NCBI GenBank assembly: GCA_033060915.1
Contig: CM065378.1
Coordinates: 31,322,501 to 31,386,500, forward strand
Direction of reading: 5' to 3'
Origin: Euryodendron excelsum
Taxonomy: Eukaryota > Streptophyta > Magnoliopsida > Ericales > Pentaphylacaceae
Length of the DNA stretch: 64,000 nucleotides
In this document: positions 60,619 to 64,000 of the stretch, one piece after another
Position numbering within the stretch: position 1 is the first letter of the stretch
Layout of the letters: every line of letters starts with the position of its first letter
Position numbers and translations under genes: made by a program
Notes under the pieces: generated by a model
The model's database searches: none
The model's input: only the letters and a program-made list of their open reading frames with translations
Told to the model about the DNA's origin: nothing

Positions 60619-61133
60619 GTAATTAATCTCGTTCCGTACCGGCCGGTATGTACCCTACCAGTACAAATCCGGTACACTCAGCCTCTAATCCCGTACTAGT
60701 TATATTTTCGGTCTGATTTGCTTTGTATCGGAAAATTTCAAAAATAGCGGTTGTTTTCGTTCGGTACCGGCTGTCCCAGTTTGTACTGGGTTTGCCAAGG
60801 CTTTTTTGTAATTAAACTAAAACAACAGGTTCTTTTTTTTAAACAGAAACAAGAATAACTTGCCCTAGCGTCTCTTTCCCTCAAACATCTCTTTCTAATT
60901 CGCACTTCGCAGCCGCAAAGTCGCACCATATCTGTCTCTCTCAAGCATTTTTCTCTTATAATTCTATGAAGATCGAAGGAAGTCTCCATCCCCGTTTGAA
61001 GGAAGTCGCCATTTTAGGTAAAGGCTAAAAACCTGAAACACTGTTTCCCCAATCCCCAGTTTTTAGACACTCATTCACATATATAAACATTATATACTTG
61101 GCATCCACATATATAAAGTTATAAAAATGCAGA

Positions 61134-61489
61134 CACGCATGCTTATGGGAGATATAAACAATTTTATGCTTTATAAGCATGTAGACTGCAAACCCTCATT
61201 CATATAAATAAATATTATATACCTAGCCAATTATAAGCATGTCATGTTGTTTTTCCATGGAATTGAGTGTGATGCTGAACCATGTCTTTATAACTTACTT
61301 CCACGCATGCTTATGGGAGATATAAACAATTTTATGCTTTATAAGCATGTAGATTGCAGACCCTCATTCATATAAATAAATATTATATACCTAGCCAATT
61401 ATAAGCATGTCATGTTGTTTTTCCATGGAATTGAGTGTGATGCTGAACCATGTCTTTAAAACTTACTTCTGAAATTCTAATTCTCATTT
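61134..61489. repeat. 178-bp tandem duplication in hAT-like element leader
   Basis: Two nearly identical adjacent copies (61,134-61,311 and 61,312-61,489 approximately) both contain ACGCATGCTTATGGGAG, CATGTTGTTTTTCCATGG and GATGCTGAACCATGTC. Few differences separate them, so the duplication is young. It lies between the element end and the transposase. Confidence 0.9.
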
Positions 61490-61569
61490 GACAGTGGTTA
61501 ATAAAATATGATATTGTGTTGTTTTAAGAGAAATATGAAATTTGTAGGAACTATTTTTTTTAGGTACAA

Positions 61570-64000
61570 AATGGTTGATAATTCTTCAACAGCTGCTCCA
61601 TCAGTGGCTCTGCTCCTGCAAAATCAAATGATCCTACTTGGACTCATGCTTAAATGGTTTTAGGTAAAAGGAACAACATTATTTGCCTCCATTGTAATAA
61701 GCATCTAAAAGATGGTGGAATCACTCGATTAAAGCAGCATCTTGCAAGGGTCAAATGTGAAGTTGATCATTGTAAAAAGGTGCCGTTAGATGTAAAATGG
61801 CAAATGAAACAATTGCTTGAAGACTATAAGAGAGAAAAAGAAAGAAAAGAAAGGGTAAAGAAAAACATTGGTCGTGGTCTGTGTAGTGATTTAGATGATG
61901 AAGATGATATGCCCATAAGCCCTCCTTCAGTTAATAATAATTTATCTAAGGACAACGGAGCGATGAAAAGAAGGCAAACATCTAGTTTGTTTGCTCCAAG
62001 GACCATCCCTGGCTCCCAACCTTCTATTAGAAGTGCATTGGCATCTAAGGATGTTCTTGATAATGCAAGAATGGTTGTGGCTAGATGGTGGTATGATGCT
62101 AATATTCTATTTAATGCAGCTCTATCCAAGTATTATCAACCAATGATAGATGCAATGATAACTGTTGGATCGGGTTTCAAGGGACCTTCTTATCATGATT
62201 TGAGGGGTAGTCTGTTGAATAACAATGTTTGTGACATTAAAGAGTACCTTCTTGAAATTCAAGAAACATGGAAGACTTATGGATGTCCAGTAATGTCAGA
62301 TGGATGGACAAATAGAAAGCAAGAGACAATCATAAATTTTCTTGTGTATTGTCCTAGAGGCACTATGTTTTTTAAGTCAATTGATGTTTCAAGTCTCACG
62401 AAGAATGCTGACACATTGTTTGGTATTTTTGATGAAATTGTTCAACTAGTGGGACCAAGCAGTATAGTGCAATTTGTTACAGACAATGAATCTTCTTATA
62501 AAGCGGCAAGAAAACGGTTGCAAGCGAAGTATGGAAGCTTCTTTTGGTCTCCTTGTGCAGCGCATTGTGTAGACTTGATGCTAGAGAATTTCGCTAATCC
62601 AAAGCACTTTCCTTTGATAGATTCCACCATTCAAATGGCAAAACGGATCACTAGATACATCTACAATCATGCATGGGTCGTTAACACAATGAGGAAATAT
62701 TTCACTAATGGTAGAGATTTGTGTCGTCCCGGCATTACAAGGTTTGCAACAAACTTCTTAAGTCTTCAATGTTTACTCAACTTCAAGAAAAAGCTTCGAC
62801 AAATGTTCACTAGTGATAAATGGCTTGGGTCTCGATATGCAAAAAGTAATGCGGGGAAAGAAATTGCTAAAATTACCTTGGAAAATGGAGAGTTTTGGTC
62901 ACAATGTCAATTTGTGGTGAAACTTAGTGAGCCTTTGGTGAGAGTTCTTCGGCTTGTGGATGGTGATGAGAAACCTGCAATGGGTTATTTGTATGAAGCC
63001 ATGGACAAGGCAAAAGAGGCAATTAAGTTGAGGCTAAAGAATAGGGTTTTTGTATACTCTCCATATATCAGAGTGATTGATGCTAGATGGGACAAGCAAC
63101 TTCACAGCCCTCTTCATGTAGCTGGTAGCTTACTTAATCCTGGGATTTTCTTTAAGTCTCCTTTCACCAAGCAAAATGAAGTTAGTCGAGGATTGGTCAT
63201 GGCCATTATGACATTGGTGCGTGATGATCATACGCAAGAGTGAATCAGTGAACAACTTGAAGAGTACAAGCGTTCTACTGGTGACTTTGGTATGTCACTT
63301 GCTATTCGTCAACGTAAGAGGCTAAATCCAGGTAAATTTTTATTGGTAACACGTTATTGCAAACTTATGTTATCTTTTTATGATTTCTTTGAACTAAAAA
63401 AAAAAATTATTGACTAGATTATTATTTGTTTGTCTATATTATTTGTTATAGTTGCATGGTGGGAGCAATTTGGAAATGATTGTTCGGAATTACAAAAGTT
63501 TGCAATTCGAGTACTTAGTCAATGTTGTAGTGGAACCGGATGTGAAAGGAATTAGAGTACATTTGAGTTCATCCATTCTAAGAAACGCAATAGACTAGAG
63601 CACAAAAGATTAAATGATCTAGTCTTTGTTCGTTACAATTTGAAGCTTCGAGAAAGGTATAATTACCATTATGTATAGAAATTTAATAACTTATCATGGA
63701 TATCAATCTAATGAAAAGTATGTCTTATATTTGTAGGAATATTAGCCGTACAAAAACTGCTCTTGACCCAATTAGTCTTGACAATATAGACTTGATAGAA
63801 GATTGGGTGACTGAAGAACCTACTCTACTAGATGGAGAAGATGTTGGATGGGAGATTGTTGAACCACCATTAGAGTTGGAAGCATTGACATTAGAGGATA
63901 CCGAGCCTCACTTTGATGATAATGTTGATGACATACTTCCAAATGAGAACCAAAGTCAATATCAATGGGGTGATGGGGAGACCAAGACCCTTATCATTAT
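61570..64000 (+). pseudogene. hAT transposase (BED finger + DUF659), degraded, partial
   Basis: The longest open piece is 61,654-63,243. It has a BED zinc finger near its start (CLHCNKHLKDGGITRLKQHL), then the DUF659 core (VMSDGWTNRKQETI, FVTDNESSYKAARK, WSPCAAHCVDLMLENF). Further exons follow: the frame continues after a TGA at 63,241 to 63,331, an intron is likely at 63,332-63,452, then VAWWEQFGNDCSELQKFAIR, the C-terminal dimerisation region. A second stop is TAG at about 63,553. Another intron is at about 63,659-63,736, followed by an acidic tail up to the window end. Upstream, an ATG at 61,570 is out of frame, and a stop lies just before 61,654. Several lesions make it non-functional. 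Confidence 0.85.

Larger units (their letters stand above)
60616..64000 (+). mobile_element. hAT-like DNA transposon, 5' part (runs off the window)
   Basis: It begins within the integrase remnant. The first bases contain GTACCGGCCGGTATGTACC-type palindromic sequence, as is common at hAT-type ends. It carries the transposase reading frames at 61,570-64,000. The right end and target duplication lie outside the window, so the exact left boundary is uncertain by several bases. Confidence 0.65.

Noticed and set aside
60738..60989. 83-codon - strand open frame near the hAT-like end
   Set aside because: It contains imperfect internal repeats (REKCLRE, RKRCLRE) from the element's leader. No family was recognised.

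Overview
This window looks like nuclear DNA of a flowering plant, most likely a eudicot with a large, transposon-rich genome. The evidence is intron-rich genes with plant-only domain combinations (BZR1 plus beta-amylase; RRM plus AlkB without a methyltransferase), introns of up to about 4.9 kb carrying transposon debris, LINE, hAT and Ty3/Gypsy fragments, and plant-type MITEs. I cannot name the species. All gene models were built by eye from splice signals, reading phase and remembered family sequences; nothing was searched.

Layout. Positions 1 to about 1,380 are intergenic with a foldback element. An ALKBH8-type RRM/AlkB dioxygenase gene runs on the + strand (coding 2,278-13,936, 7 coding exons, 343 aa). 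A convergent BAM8-type BZR1/beta-amylase gene lies on the - strand (coding 28,784-15,994, 10 exons, 677 aa). A RING-H2 E3 ligase gene follows on the - strand (35,293-30,615, 6 exons) with an apparent 1-nt frameshift that destroys the last two zinc ligands. From about 35.7 kb onward there is no intact cellular gene that I can see.

The most striking structure is at 40,201-53,898: three giant solo LTRs of one family nested inside each other. Each has its own perfect 5-bp target duplication (outer AAAGT, middle GATAG, inner TTAGG). The inner copy is in the opposite orientation to the other two. Each is about 4-5 kb long, has one TATAAATA box, and carries a different palindromic sequence just upstream of that box.

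From 53.9 to 64 kb lie gene and transposon relics: a possible LTR fragment, a LINE RNase H end, an unidentified gene-like fragment, a broken heavy-metal-associated isoprenylated plant protein (HIPP) gene, and a decayed Tat-type Ty3/Gypsy element. The Tat element lacks most of its gag, carries many nonsense codons, and is interrupted in its integrase by a hAT-like element that runs off the window end.

The three cellular genes belong to separate pathways (tRNA wobble-uridine modification, a BZR1-amylase transcription regulator, ubiquitination). I see no operon-like link between them. I found no CRISPR, rRNA or convincing tRNA gene.
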